From Cyclobacteriaceae bacterium (GTDB taxonomy: Bacteria; Bacteroidota; Bacteroidia; Cytophagales; Cyclobacteriaceae), in contig JAHBTX010000001.1 in assembly GCA_019638395.1 (NCBI GenBank), positions 620,001 to 684,000 on the forward strand: 64,000 nt of DNA. The letters run 5' to 3'. Position 1 is the stretch's first letter. The number at the start of each line of letters is the position of its first letter. This document shows positions 56,901 through 63,080 of this stretch, piece by piece. The position numbers were made by a program, and so were the translations under genes. A model generated the notes under the pieces. That model worked only from the letters and a program-made list of their open reading frames with translations, had not been told where the DNA came from and made no database searches.

Positions 56901-58431
56901 TGCTTGGACCTTGCAGCACCTGAGTAAGAGCTGCATCTCGGTACCAGGTATAAGTAAGCGTACCTGCACCTACACCTGTAGCAGTAAAATTAAATGCGCC
57001 ATCTGCATCATTTTCACAAAAGGGCCCTGGTGGGGCAATGGTTGGAGGGTTAGGGCTTGAGATAATTTGCACAAAGTTCTCAATCGAAACGGGAGCAGGA
57101 TTTGCAGGATTACCTGGATTATATGGGTTACAGATATCCCAATAATCCAAACGAACATAAAATCTTTGACCAACTGCTTGATTATTTGTTTGTGTTGTAG
57201 TGATTAGCCCCATGTATGTCAAAGCGGTTGAGGCAGTAACAGGAATTGGCAAAGTAATAACACCATTAAAATCAGCCGCCCCAACATTTGTTGGAATAAA
57301 TGCACCTGAAATTAAAGTTCCGGTTGCATTGTTATTAGTTACTTGAGTTGTTCCCCCACCTAAAGTAGCTGGTAACGTTACCCGGATGTCTGGAATATTT
57401 CCAGGTGCACCAAAATTAGTACTGCCATAAACAATACGAATATGTCGAGCTTGATCATTGGGAACAGTTGGTTCTACAGCAGCCCTGCAATTAAGTTGAG
57501 TGGCATCTGTAAACCTCATGTTAACATTGTTACCTAAGCAGACCAAATCGGAGTTAACTACTGATGGCGGCATAGCCAAAACACCAGTGTTAATATTATC
57601 CGTATCATAGGTTGCAAAAATTGTTGTCTGGGCAACCCCCGGACATGAGGAAACTCCAACATAAAACGGAGTTAAACTAACATTCCAACTGCAATCTGGT
57701 CCTGGGGCATTTGTAGCAGGATAGTTTTTGGTTGGACGACTTGTAAAAATACCTTGAGGATTTCCACCAGTAAATCCAGTGTTATCAATAAAAGTCGCAT
57801 TGGCTGCGCCAGTTAAATCAGATCTAAAAGGAGTTACTTGTTGCCCAGGCGTTCCATCTCCCCAAACAATATTGTATTGAAAATTAGCCGGGCTAAATGC
57901 CGAGCTATTTATAAGACGTAGGCTTACTCTGTACTGCCATTGATAAAAGTTCATAATTACAGGTGCGCAAACATCTGCTGAATTACCAGGAATAAGACCT
58001 TGTTGCAAAAAGGCTACATCTGAGCAACTAAAAATGAAATTATTCTGTGAATTTTGAAATGCAAAGGCATTAATGCCACCGCCTCCAGAATATGATATGC
58101 GAAGCACCTCTCCAGGCTTAACAAATGGCTGAACTCCCCCATGACCTGTAACGGCACTTGCATCAAACCTAAACAAGATTGCATTAGGACCAAAGTTGCC
58201 TTGATTTGTAAAGGGTACGTTTGTTCCAGCCACCTGAATTGTCCATCCAACCGTAGAAGGAGCCCCAGAAGCCACAGCTCTATCAAAGGTTACTAAAATT
58301 TCACGCTGATTAATGGTTTCGTGTCTTGCAGAAACAAAAACTGCCTGAGCTTGTAATTGTGTTATTAATGATGAAAATAAAAAAACCAGTAACAGAAATA
58401 CGTATGGGGTTAGCTTATCGCGCAAGGTCAT
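41935..58431 (-). CDS. Giant repetitive T9SS type-B surface protein, about 5,500 aa
   Basis: From the ATG at 58431 the protein is 5,498 aa (a GTG at 58449 would add six residues). The signal peptide ends in TQLQAQ. Residues ~1-450 are a unique N-terminal region with WGDGTPGQQV and DYWDICNPYNPG. Ig/PKD-like modules follow to ~1860. Residues ~1866-3630 are 17 near-identical units of about 104 aa, each with CSD near the start and GCVG near the end, so two Cys per unit. More divergent PKD-like units run to ~5,000, then true PKD (YAWDFGDGGTSDQVEP) and a CHU_C-type domain (VPNAFTPN, FDRWGNLIFES, GWDGYDKNG, IGDVTMI). It is a likely adhesin or gliding-related filament. Confidence 0.93.
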   Translation of the reverse strand: MTLRDKLTPYVFLLLVFLFSSLITQLQAQAVFVSARHETINQREILVTFDRAVASGAPSTVGWTIQVAGTNVPFTNQGNFGPNAILFRFDASAVTGHGGVQPFVKPGEVLRISYSGGGGINAFAFQNSQNNFIFSCSDVAFLQQGLIPGNSADVCAPVIMNFYQWQYRVSLRLINSSAFSPANFQYNIVWGDGTPGQQVTPFRSDLTGAANATFIDNTGFTGGNPQGIFTSRPTKNYPATNAPGPDCSWNVSLTPFYVGVSSCPGVAQTTIFATYDTDNINTGVLAMPPSVVNSDLVCLGNNVNMRFTDATQLNCRAAVEPTVPNDQARHIRIVYGSTNFGAPGNIPDIRVTLPATLGGGTTQVTNNNATGTLISGAFIPTNVGAADFNGVITLPIPVTASTALTYMGLITTTQTNNQAVGQRFYVRLDYWDICNPYNPGNPANPAPVSIENFVQIISSPNPPTIAPPGPFCENDADGAFNFTATGVGAGTLTYTWYRDAALTQVLQGPSTDNTFNPVTEGPMPRITKTVTGSQTFTRYVTVTQGSNNCTSQPRTITIQIDDTNTPGTIAHPLGASPITICNSTDPVAFTNSVSGTGGGPGGTFTYQWQNANAVGGPYADIGGANAATFDPTPAQIGAGRFFRRRVRSGQCADVFSNVIEFRIDTPVTGGTIGSDQTICESPGDPANLTNVTTPTGGSNTGVYNYQWEESSVSAAGPFNTIGGATSITYNPPAGVTTTTYYRRRVNSGVCGASAIAYSNVITVTVDQIVNPGSIGNPQTICSGQDPGVLTQVAAPSGGNGSTYTFLWQISSTGGGVGFAAAPGANTDATYDPPVLTATRYYRRQVTSGVCPPTFSNEIEITVNALPTASVSGGGSICSGTPAPDVDFTFTGNGPWDLVYSINGVNQPIVNNTTSPFSIVNPAAGTYAIVSVTDSNTPNCIVTAPSPNITGSAVVTVQATPPPTVDSFTAQAPVCDDGGATNPPDAILDLSPNVIANYAITYRLRRVSTNTFLAGSINFTGSSTAAGIINLAPTYAQFGAVPADPLGYQVVITAIQNTTTLCAGAVPINGPILIINPRPAAPTGPVTNIACSTDATGAPISVTAPAVGFTIVWSSTAAPTFTAAVGTTSGTRGNTFTPTSNATATYHAFTRSDVAPTNCLSAGSLAVTHTRDLIPAPAAAGPDQQLCGTSTTLAATAVNNGGNGVWSVVGPVGTIVITSPTSPTSTVTGLPRDVDGGAPIVTTLRWRANSALGVCAPSTDDVLITVNPRPIVTNLTPILCEDVFGGASTANVNLTTYDAAVMGGTPPNTVVAYYPTAADRIANTNQIVAPITVTNGMVRFTRVRNTVTGCINDGTVTFTVRTLPVVNNQSVQICEDFPPGSNQRTGLNLQTFENAITGGAANRDVEWYTDASLGAAFLIPPGAAIGAEQNYTVNADVTLHAKVIDTTPATPGCFRAATLALDYQARPNNNQISDGIGQVLGATYTVCASSNLVLLQIDPGLNPGSTYTWTVPPPSYAGEFELLSGTTGFFIILRFPNPIPGGGTIYPTGVPISVKETLGTALCDGNTINTRIIVEGSPPQPIITGPSSVCSNENGVVFSVSNPVAGTYSWSLPAGATITSLPVTASSITVQMSTFSGNVTVTHASGTGCTSPAAAPFPVTVINRPTITSTASRTVCSGANLAVAHTLTANIASTTYNWEVINVAGSVTGAILGDQANGVTTIAQTLFNTSGVNATVTYRITPIGPAPNNCPGTPQNFTVTVNPQPVIQANQSKVICSGASVAKEILLTPANLPAGTLFNWPDPDGAGPATAGINIPMGVAGTIHINDVLTNLTNTPILVNYVITPTSGAGCIGAAETIVITVNPQPVGHADNTPVVCSGIAVGYDLEANIADTGAGGNNLIAGNTYSWVAAANAFVTGESTTPQSGKIITDVITNITNADQVVQYTATPISGAGCAGAPFTINVTVRPEPRGFNDNTPLICSDAAVNYNLAANVGNTGAGGNNLVTGTTYSWVAASNTNVGGESTTPQAGATITDVLNNITNSNQVVVYTVTPTSQNGCVGLAFTISVTVRPEPRGHNDATPLICSDAAVNYNLEANILNTGLGGNGLISGTTYTWTAAPNPDVTGEGIGNTTTITDVLNNVTNTNQVVVYTVTPTSSNGCAGDPFTVSVTVRPEPRGFDDTTPVICSDAAVNYSLSANIANTIAGGNNLTAGTTYSWLAAPNASVTGESTTTQVGATITDVLNNITNANQVVVYTVTPTSSNGCVGNPFVVSVTVQPEPKGYNDATPVTCSDVALTYDLSTNIANVGLGGNNLVAGTTYSWVAAANATVSGESTSAQTGTIINDVLTNITNANQVVVYTVTPTSSNGCVGDPFTVSVTVRPEPRGYNDSSPVVCSDVAINYVLSSNIANTGLGGNNLAIGTTYSWVAADNVNVTGESLAAQAGGTISDVINNVTTVNQVVVYTVIPTSGDGCVGDPFTVSVTVRPEPRGFNDVATICSDDAVAYSLAANIANVGAGGNNLTAGTTYSWIAASNANVSGESLLPQTGATITDVLNNVTNANQTVVYTVTPTSSNGCVGNTFTVSVTVQPEPRGFNDTTPVICSDANVNYDLSANVANTGAGGNNLIGGTTYSWVATSNTNVSGESTSAQTGSVINDVLTNITNATQIVIYTITPTSAAGCVGNPFTVSINVRPEPRGFDDNSPVVCSDVALNYDLVANVSNVGLGGNSLVVGTTFSWVAVDNPFVTGESTAAQTGNFINNTITNVTNTNQLVVYTVTPTSANNCVGDPFIVTVTVRPEPQGFNDNTPIICSDQSVNYDLSANVANTGNGGNNLVTGTTYSWVATANANVGGESLLPQSGSIITDVLNNITNINQVVTYTVTPTSAIGCVGNPFVISVTVRPEPRGYNDTKTICSDASVNYDLLLNIGNTGLGGNNLITGTTFSWIAASNANVTGESTSAQSGSVITDVLNNITNANQVVVYTITPTSADACVGDPFTLSVTVRPEPRGFNDITPVVCSDVAINYNLTNNIANTGAGGNNLVAGTIFSWIAADNPNVTGETTIIAGTTASITDVVNNVTNVDQLVVYTITPTSADGCTGDPFTVSVTVRPEPRGFNDASPIACSDVAFNYDLSTNIANTGAGGNALIAGTTYSWVAASNAFVTGEGSGTGAIITDIINNVTNSNQVVVYTVTPTSANGCVGNTFTVSVTVRPEPRGFNDATPVVCSDAPGGVGYVLNSNVANTGSGGNNLVTGTTYSWVATDNPNVTGESLTAQAGGTIVDVLNNVTNTNQIVVYTITPTSADGCVGNPFLVSVTVRPEPKGFDDAKTICSDANVNYDITTNIANTALGGNNLLIGNTYSWIAASNPNVTGESDVTPGTSIIINDVLNNITNTDQVVVYTVTPTSNNGCVGDPFTVSVTVRPEPRGFADNTPVICSDDAVAYDLSLNIANVGAGGNNLVAGTTYSWVAASNASVGGESTSAQTGSIITDVLNNVTNVNQTVIYTVTPTSGLGCVGDPFTVTVTVRPEPRGFNDVSPIICSNSNVNYTLSANIANTGSGGNNLIAGTTYQWQAVDNINVTGETLVATNTGTITDVLINVTSANQVVIYTIIPTSAVGCQGNPFTVSVTVRPQPIGAADADAVCSDEAISYNIQTRNINLLGNSVNSQFTYTVVSSDPGNVSAAGKDRAIASAAPITDTYTNTTSADVQITYTITPLSVIGNCQGNPFDVVFTIHPEPIGPNTTIQRCSDDPVNFDLQDVINTVGTGNGVPSKFRYTVSSNNALAVAPGPNRNTPTPAPIADVYTNTTNADVEITYTVTPISLADDCDGTPFTLRVTVHPEPVGANVVDPVCSTALNYNIQTQNINTLGNAVPSVFTYAVASSDPVGVPPAPDRVVASAAPITDSYTNSTGVNVTVTYTITPFSSAHNCPGTPFTYAVTISSKPVGADATKVATCSDVPFNFNPQADITNGVIATFTWTATYQPGLTVNGAAPPVSGTGNISGTLTNTSNVVLNATYVVTPTAGTCVGDPFTITVPINPEPVVSNSLNAIVCSRAPYNTLMNTNGVSIGAATYDVTAVVDAGLTGVPTTGAGLAANALINDAFVNVTSIPLKVTYTIIPHGTNGCVGDPKVVELTVNPEPVVNPGLDNTVCSREDAGIILSTNGVSVAANSYRLVSVTVPGTITPDPLNVVAGTVGNINLIRADRYTNTTNAPVVVIYQVLGISPSNCEGLPQQINLTINPQPILTPGTANLCSDVPSGIIVGPTAGSATTTSFELKNIVKAPALVAGGSNAGLGTYPANLPGGQSDFLANDTFTNTTNGPLLVTYTVVPIANGCRGADFSVVFTVNPAPAVEDNLNRTVCSDEASGIVFATEISPLSVAAASYNVVTITVQAGLIRTAGSAVFPRNGVTANDIQADQFRNPTNDPLTVTYGIQAVSGASCLGPVRNVVLTVEPQVIAAPVNNAPLICSNGTTDIDLISPTNPTAGVVTFNYTAVSSVGGLISGFVPALSNLPENYKIADALVNNSDAPATVTYSITAVANGAKNGGGCSSLPPAVQIVVTVEPKPRMAASPLVQTRCEGVATAINLTSTTAPSAGTVQFELLSANATGGVTGMSAMGTIFIPGATLADVLDNPTITAQTVTYTFRPQIAGGLGCVGDNVVVTVTVNPLPTITASAQPDICSGEFINITLTPDVANTVAVWTVSAPTGVTGASNGAGNLIFQTLFNNNNAASTVTYTVTPRVNGCDGPPIVIPVVVNPKPVLTLPPPVKVCHGNTLNVPLVSNVAGTTFTWTVDDPSGLGVPLTGSGSTINQVLTNTTGSQASLTYTIIPTGPGSCVGDQKILIVTVSPQMGAQFVNANSSICRGSTEFLIVQLDGQAPFSFTYNDGTSNIPIVNAGNFRVIPVTPNATTTYTIGTITDALGCTFTPVGQSVTVTVGETDANFSVVGPASSCGPYTATFRFNQVAGTEYTWQWFDGSPDDVFLAGTTIPNHTITHTFSNPNPNASITYKVTLRTQLPAPFPGCFKTQQQNITIFPSIITNAFADRTEICSGTNVQFFNQSFGATSHRWFYRVQGTTTEIDIRTTPTVNYNLVNTSTTNPIIYEVVYQANNGLCPAADVVMPITVYRNIVAGFDEGTVPPFIGGNSTVTFTNTSTPVDPTQFRYEWNFGLNATPVTANGAGPFSVNYSTPGPRDINLRVVNIAAETAGLGCESTFSKTINVQLLPLVAAFEANPLRACFPAEITVTENTSTGDVMEWRVVDSNGRVSATSSAPLPIFRITTPGVYSIFLTTRSSITGQVANLQKDGFEIFDNPVASFDLRPNVVFVPDTELTTFNFSTGATDYAWDFGDGGTSDQVEPKYVYRVEGVYNVRLVAINDHGGGLLCTDTLTRPVTAKQGGVTKVPNAFTPNPGGPGSGNGGGGTGGNGTFNDVFLPIVKGAEEFNMQIFDRWGNLIFESNSANIGWDGYDKNGRILPAGVYVYKLTIRLSDGQRSTQIGDVTMIR
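47542..52836 (-). repeat. Array of 17 tandem ~311-bp coding repeats
   Basis: Seventeen in-frame copies of a unit encoding R/KGFND..PV.CSD...YDLS.NIANTGAGGNN, then YSWVAASN, TGES, ITDVLNNITN, QVVVYTVTPTS.GC and VSVTVRPEP. The mean unit is about 311 bp (103.8 codons). Units differ at many synonymous sites, so the copies are not freshly duplicated, yet the protein sequence is held nearly constant. Short indels occur near the GES segment. Confidence 0.92.
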
Positions 58432-58507
58432 AGGTATAGTTTGAATCACATTTTAAATACTTAAAGGCACCAATAAAGTAACCTCAATTTAAAATGACAC
58501 TTTCTTT

Positions 58508-58540
58508 CAAACCTACCCATAATTTCCTCAAAAACGAAAT
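58508..58540 (-). promoter_or_regulatory. Promoter for the giant cargo operon
   Basis: Minus-strand TAGGTTTG (58515-58508) is an exact -7 match, preceded after 19 bases by a TTTCG (-33-like). The predicted leader is about 70 bases. Confidence 0.5.
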
Positions 58541-58558
58541 AAAATTGATTTTGGCGGG

Positions 58559-58588
58559 TTTGTTAGCGATTAGAATACCCTACCTTTG
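58559..58588 (+). promoter_or_regulatory. pyrG promoter
   Basis: TTTG (58559-58562), an 18-base spacer and TACCTTTG (58581-58588) form a full Bacteroidota consensus promoter, the best in the window. It is divergent from the giant-operon promoter about 45 bp away. Confidence 0.65.
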
Positions 58589-58618
58589 CGACCAAATTTT
58601 TAAGGGGGTCTTCGCTTT

Positions 58619-60229
58619 ATGTCTGCTGCCAAATACATCTTCGTTACCGGTGGGGTAACTTCTTCGCTTGGAAAGGGTATCATCTCTGCTTCGCTGGGTA
58701 AACTTCTCCAGGCACGGGGGTTTTCGGTAACCATTCAGAAATTTGACCCTTACATTAATATAGACCCCGGAACGTTGAATCCCTATGAACATGGAGAATG
58801 TTATGTAACTGATGATGGTGCTGAAACCGATCTGGACCTAGGCCATTACGAGCGCTTTCTGAATGTGTCAACCAGTCGCGCCAATAACATTACTACCGGC
58901 CGCATTTATAATAATGTTATCACGAAAGAACGCAAAGGCGAATACCTGGGTAAAACGGTGCAAGTGGTTCCGCATATTACCGATGAAATCAAGCGCAACA
59001 TTTTTCAATTGGGCGATAGCGGTAAGTACGATTTTATAATTACTGAAATCGGAGGGTCGGTGGGCGATATTGAATCGTTGCCTTTTGTGGAAGCAGTAAG
59101 GCAGGTACGGTGGGATTTGGGTTCGAACAATGCACTGGTTATTCACCTTACGCTTATCCCCTACCTGAGTGCTGCCAAAGAATTGAAAACAAAGCCTACA
59201 CAACACTCTGTTAAAGAGCTGCTTTCGTATGGTATTCAACCCGATATTCTGGTTTGCCGTACCGAGCATCCGCTTTCGATGGAGATTCGGAAAAAGCTGG
59301 CCTTGTTCTGCAACGTAAATCTCAATTCGGTAATTGAGGCAATCGATGCAGAGACAATCTATGATGTTCCGCTTTTAATGCGGAAAGAAAAATTAGATGA
59401 GCGTGTGCTTGCCAAGTTGAAAGTTACCCCCAAGCAGGAACCCGATCTGGAACAATGGAAAGTATTTCTGGGTAAACTCAAAAATCCGATCAACGAAGTA
59501 ACCATCGGGCTTGTTGGTAAATATGTTTCGTTACCGGATGCCTATAAATCCATAGCCGAAGCATTTATTCATGCCGGGGCTCAAAATGATTGCAAGGTTA
59601 AATTGAAGTGGATTTCATCGGAAGAAATTAATAAAGAGACAGTTGCTACTATTTTAGGAAACCTGAACGGTGTACTGGTTGCTCCCGGGTTTGGTGAGCG
59701 CGGCTTAGAGGGAAAAATTGAAGCCATCCGGTATGTACGCGAAAACAAAATCCCATTCCTGGGAATTTGCTTAGGCATGCAGTGCGCAGTAGTAGAGTTT
59801 GCGCGCCATGTATTACACTTAGAAGCGAGTTCAACGGAGTTAAATCCTAAAACCAAGCATCCGGTTATTGACATGATGGAGGAGCAAAAGAAAATCACCA
59901 ACAAGGGGGGTACCATGCGCTTAGGGGCCTATACCTGTAAAATCAAAAAGGGAACCCGTGCTTTCCATATCTATGGCGATACCTCAATTCAGGAAAGGCA
60001 CCGCCATCGGTACGAGTTTAACAACAAATACTTGGAGCAAATGGAAGAGGCTGGCCTAAAAGCCGCAGGTACAAATCCCGATACCGGGCTGGTTGAAATT
60101 GTGGAATTAAAAGATCATCCCTGGTTTGTAGGGGTGCAATACCATCCTGAATTAAAAAGCACCGTACTCAACCCACACCCGCTGTTTGTAAAATTTATTG
60201 AGGCTTCCCTCAGTAATCGAAACAGCTAA
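58619..60229 (+). CDS. pyrG: CTP synthase
   Basis: The 536-aa enzyme aminates UTP to CTP using glutamine. The N-terminal amidoligase domain begins [17 protein letters not shown] and contains [16 protein letters not shown]. The C-terminal amidotransferase has the nucleophile in [12 protein letters not shown] (Cys ~383) and the His/Glu pair in QYHPEL. A purine-rich AAGGGGG sits about ten bases before the ATG. Confidence 0.98.
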   Translation: MSAAKYIFVTGGVTSSLGKGIISASLGKLLQARGFSVTIQKFDPYINIDPGTLNPYEHGECYVTDDGAETDLDLGHYERFLNVSTSRANNITTGRIYNNVITKERKGEYLGKTVQVVPHITDEIKRNIFQLGDSGKYDFIITEIGGSVGDIESLPFVEAVRQVRWDLGSNNALVIHLTLIPYLSAAKELKTKPTQHSVKELLSYGIQPDILVCRTEHPLSMEIRKKLALFCNVNLNSVIEAIDAETIYDVPLLMRKEKLDERVLAKLKVTPKQEPDLEQWKVFLGKLKNPINEVTIGLVGKYVSLPDAYKSIAEAFIHAGAQNDCKVKLKWISSEEINKETVATILGNLNGVLVAPGFGERGLEGKIEAIRYVRENKIPFLGICLGMQCAVVEFARHVLHLEASSTELNPKTKHPVIDMMEEQKKITNKGGTMRLGAYTCKIKKGTRAFHIYGDTSIQERHRHRYEFNNKYLEQMEEAGLKAAGTNPDTGLVEIVELKDHPWFVGVQYHPELKSTVLNPHPLFVKFIEASLSNRNS

Positions 60230-60265
60230 ATGGATACTTATTAATTAGTTAAAGTTTGAAATAGA

Positions 60266-62062
60266 ATGGATAGGAACTCAGCTATTGGATTAACACTTAT
60301 TGCCGTATTGTTACTGGTGTATTTTAATTTTCTTGCACCCCAACCTCAAAAACCGGAAACAACCGCACCTGCACAAATAACAAATGCGCAGCCAACTGAA
60401 AACGAGCAACCTGCAAGTAAACCCATGTTGGACAGCGCCACGCTGAAACAGTATGGTTCGCTTGCTTCTTTCATGAATGGAACAGAATCGGAAACAACTC
60501 TTGAGAATGCTGACTTACGGTTAAAAATTTCTAACAAAGGCCGGTTAAACGAAGTTGAACTGAAAAATTTTAAAACCTATTATCAGAAACCCTTATACCT
60601 GGCGCAGAAAAACAACAATACCTTCTCGTTGATGGCAACTTATCAGGGCCGCGAGATTGACTTGTATAACCTCTACTACACACCTGGCACGCAAACCAAA
60701 GCCGATACCACACTGGTAACATTAACAGCATCGCTGGGGCCAGGTGCCTACATTCAACACGTGTATGCAATTCCGCCAACAGGTTTTGTAATTGGTTATG
60801 AGTTAATAACAAAAGGAGTTGAGCTTACCGGCAAAGAGTTCACGTACAAATGGAACGACCAGATTCCCGTACAGGAAAAAGCGATTGCCGACAGCCGCGC
60901 CAAAACCAACATGAACTGGTATTTGGCCAATGGCGATTTCGATTATACATCACAAGCATCTACTGATCTGGAAAGTGAAAGTTTAACCAGCCCTGTTAAA
61001 TGGATTTCCATTCGGCAGAAGTTTTTTGTTTCGGCCATTATTGCAGATCAAACTTTCTCCTCTGCTGAACTGAAGATTTCAGCCAACCCGCTTGATACCG
61101 AAGTGGTAAAAGATGCTTTTATACAGGCAAACTTTCCGCTTGAGAATGCTTCAGCAGGCAAAGCAAAATTCAGCTATTACTTTGGCCCGAATGATTATGA
61201 AGTGTTGCCATCGGTAACAGCAGGCTTTCGCGAAAACCTCGACTTAGGCTGGCCGCCCATGGTATGGATAAACCGCTTTGTAATTATCCCCATTTTTAAA
61301 TTTCTCGAAAGCTTTATAGGCAACTACGGCATCATCATCGTGTTGCTGGTGTTGTTTGTAAAACTCCTCCTGTTGCCTCTTTCCTACAAATCGTATTTGG
61401 GAATGGCCAAAATGCGATTATTGAAACCCGAGTTGGACATCATTAAAGAAAAGAATGGCGACAACATGACCCAGGCCCAACAAGACCAGATGAAGTTGTA
61501 CCAACAAGCTGGTGTTAATCCATTTAGTGGCTGTATTCCTCTATTATTACAGATGCCAATTCTGTTTTCAATGTTTTATTTCTTCCCAGTATCCATCGAA
61601 CTTCGCCAAAAGCCCTTTTTATGGGCCGAAGATCTTTCTACTTACGATTCCATCATCAACCTGCCCTTCACCATTCCATTCTATGGAAGCCATGTGAGTT
61701 TATTTGTTTTGTTGATGACAGCCTCCACCATCATTTATACCTGGCAAAACAATCAGCTTACCAGTGTGCAGGGCCCCATGAAAACAATGGGGTATATTAT
61801 GCCGGTAGTTTTCATGTTTGTACTCAATTCTTTCTCTGCCGGCTTAAGTTTTTATTACTTCGTCTCTAACCTGGTAACGTTTGCCCAGCAGGCCATTATA
61901 AAACGATTCGTTGATGAAGACAAGATTAAGGCTGTGATGGACGAGCATAAGAAAAAATATTTGTCGGGTGAGAGCACTGGCAAAAAATCGAGTTTTATGA
62001 ATAAACTGGAACAAGCTATGAAGGCCAGTGAAGAAGCCCGAAGGAAATCTGCTAAGAAGTAA
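60266..62062 (+). CDS. yidC: Membrane protein insertase YidC
   Basis: The 598-aa protein has an N-terminal anchor (AIGLTLIAVLLLVYFNFLA), a large periplasmic beta domain (~55-350) and the conserved insertase core with five membrane segments from about 345 (IIIVLLVLFVKLLLLPLSYKS, VNPFSGCIPLLLQMPILFSM). The C-terminus is lysine-rich. It inserts proteins with or without SecYEG. It lies 36 bp after pyrG and is likely cotranscribed. Confidence 0.97.
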   Translation: MDRNSAIGLTLIAVLLLVYFNFLAPQPQKPETTAPAQITNAQPTENEQPASKPMLDSATLKQYGSLASFMNGTESETTLENADLRLKISNKGRLNEVELKNFKTYYQKPLYLAQKNNNTFSLMATYQGREIDLYNLYYTPGTQTKADTTLVTLTASLGPGAYIQHVYAIPPTGFVIGYELITKGVELTGKEFTYKWNDQIPVQEKAIADSRAKTNMNWYLANGDFDYTSQASTDLESESLTSPVKWISIRQKFFVSAIIADQTFSSAELKISANPLDTEVVKDAFIQANFPLENASAGKAKFSYYFGPNDYEVLPSVTAGFRENLDLGWPPMVWINRFVIIPIFKFLESFIGNYGIIIVLLVLFVKLLLLPLSYKSYLGMAKMRLLKPELDIIKEKNGDNMTQAQQDQMKLYQQAGVNPFSGCIPLLLQMPILFSMFYFFPVSIELRQKPFLWAEDLSTYDSIINLPFTIPFYGSHVSLFVLLMTASTIIYTWQNNQLTSVQGPMKTMGYIMPVVFMFVLNSFSAGLSFYYFVSNLVTFAQQAIIKRFVDEDKIKAVMDEHKKKYLSGESTGKKSSFMNKLEQAMKASEEARRKSAKK

Positions 62063-62191
62063 GTACCAACTTGCTAATCAGCTATTTTCAGTATGATTTG
62101 ATAGAATCGTATCAGGCTTACGCTGCATAACACAATTTGAATCTTGTTCAATTCTTGTTGACAGTACGTGGATAAGAAATGTTTCACGGAC

Positions 62192-62222
62192 GTTCCACGA
62201 GTGTTCGATTAGCCTATATTTG
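62192..62222 (+). promoter_or_regulatory. parAB promoter with parS-like half-sites upstream
   Basis: TATATTTG (62215-62222) is an exact -7 box, with GTTC at the -33 place after 19 bases. TGTTTCACG (62180-62188) equals the left half of the parS consensus, and GTTCCACG (62192-62199) is a near copy in the same orientation, overlapping the -33 region. CGTGGATAA (62167-62175) matches eight of nine bases of a DnaA box. The ParB-binding reading is inference. Confidence 0.45.
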
Positions 62223-62306
62223 CTGACTTTGAAATTTGTAAGTTTATTTTTTCACCTCGAAGATGACTTTCAAATTTTCAAATCTGCTAATCTTCAAATC
62301 AATAAA

Positions 62307-63080
62307 ATGGGTAAAATAATCGCAATTGCGAACCAAAAAGGTGGTGTAGGTAAAACCACTTCGGCTATTAACTTAGCCGCAAGCCTGGCTGTGCTGGAGT
62401 GTAAAACCCTGTTGGTAGATGCCGATCCGCAAGCCAACTCTACTTCCGGCTTAGGCATTAATCCAAAAGATGTAACGAAGAGTATTTACGAGTGCATGGT
62501 GGATGACGTGCCTCCACAGGAAGCCATTGTTAAAAATGAATTGGCTTATCTGCACATTTTACCTTCGCATATTGATTTAGTAGGTGCGGAAGTTGAGATG
62601 GTAAACATCGACCATCGGGAAGAAAAAATGAAAGCCGCCCTGGCTAAAGTAAAAGATCAGTACGACTTCATTATTATTGATTGCTCGCCTTCGTTAGGCT
62701 TAATTACCATCAACTCGTTAACCGCAGCCGATTCAGTAATTATACCCGTGCAATGCGAATACTTTGCATTGGAGGGTTTAGGAAAGTTATTAAATACTAT
62801 CAAGATTATTCAAACCCGGCTTAACCCAAAGTTAGAGATTGAAGGTATTTTACTTACACTTTATGATTCCCGCACATCGCTGGGCAACCAGGTAGTAGAA
62901 GAAGTACGAACACACTTCAAAAACATTGCCTTTCAAACCATAATCCCCCGAAACGTAAAACTGAGCGAGTCGCCCAGTTTTGGTTTACCAGCCATTGTAC
63001 ACGATGCAGAAAGTAAGGGTGCCATCAGTTACCTGAACCTGGCCCATGAAATTTTAGATAAAAACGGAATTGCGAAATGA
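62307..63080 (+). CDS. parA: Chromosome-partition ATPase ParA (Soj)
   Basis: The 257-aa protein starts MGKIIAIANQKGGVGKTTSA, the deviant Walker A box, with LLVDADPQANST and FIIIDCSPSLGL as the other nucleotide motifs. The open frame extends upstream to 62220, but those 29 residues come from AT-rich intergenic repeats and lie over the promoter start region, so ATG 62307 is preferred. It works with ParB to segregate the origin region. It overlaps parB by four bases. Confidence 0.96.
   Translation: MGKIIAIANQKGGVGKTTSAINLAASLAVLECKTLLVDADPQANSTSGLGINPKDVTKSIYECMVDDVPPQEAIVKNELAYLHILPSHIDLVGAEVEMVNIDHREEKMKAALAKVKDQYDFIIIDCSPSLGLITINSLTAADSVIIPVQCEYFALEGLGKLLNTIKIIQTRLNPKLEIEGILLTLYDSRTSLGNQVVEEVRTHFKNIAFQTIIPRNVKLSESPSFGLPAIVHDAESKGAISYLNLAHEILDKNGIAK

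Noticed and set aside
42062-58286. Many plus- and minus-frame ORFs of 60-140 codons inside the giant gene
   Set aside because: They follow the coding repeats in other frames, show odd Cys/Trp/Ser-rich composition and have no domain of their own.
62180-62199. A complete parS site
   Set aside because: Only the left half matches; the right half of the palindrome is absent, so it is reported only as half-sites.
62220-62306. A 29-residue N-terminal extension of ParA
   Set aside because: The extension is AT-rich, has repeated CAAAT words, lies directly after the -7 box and is not typical of ParA, which starts at MGKIIAIANQKGG.
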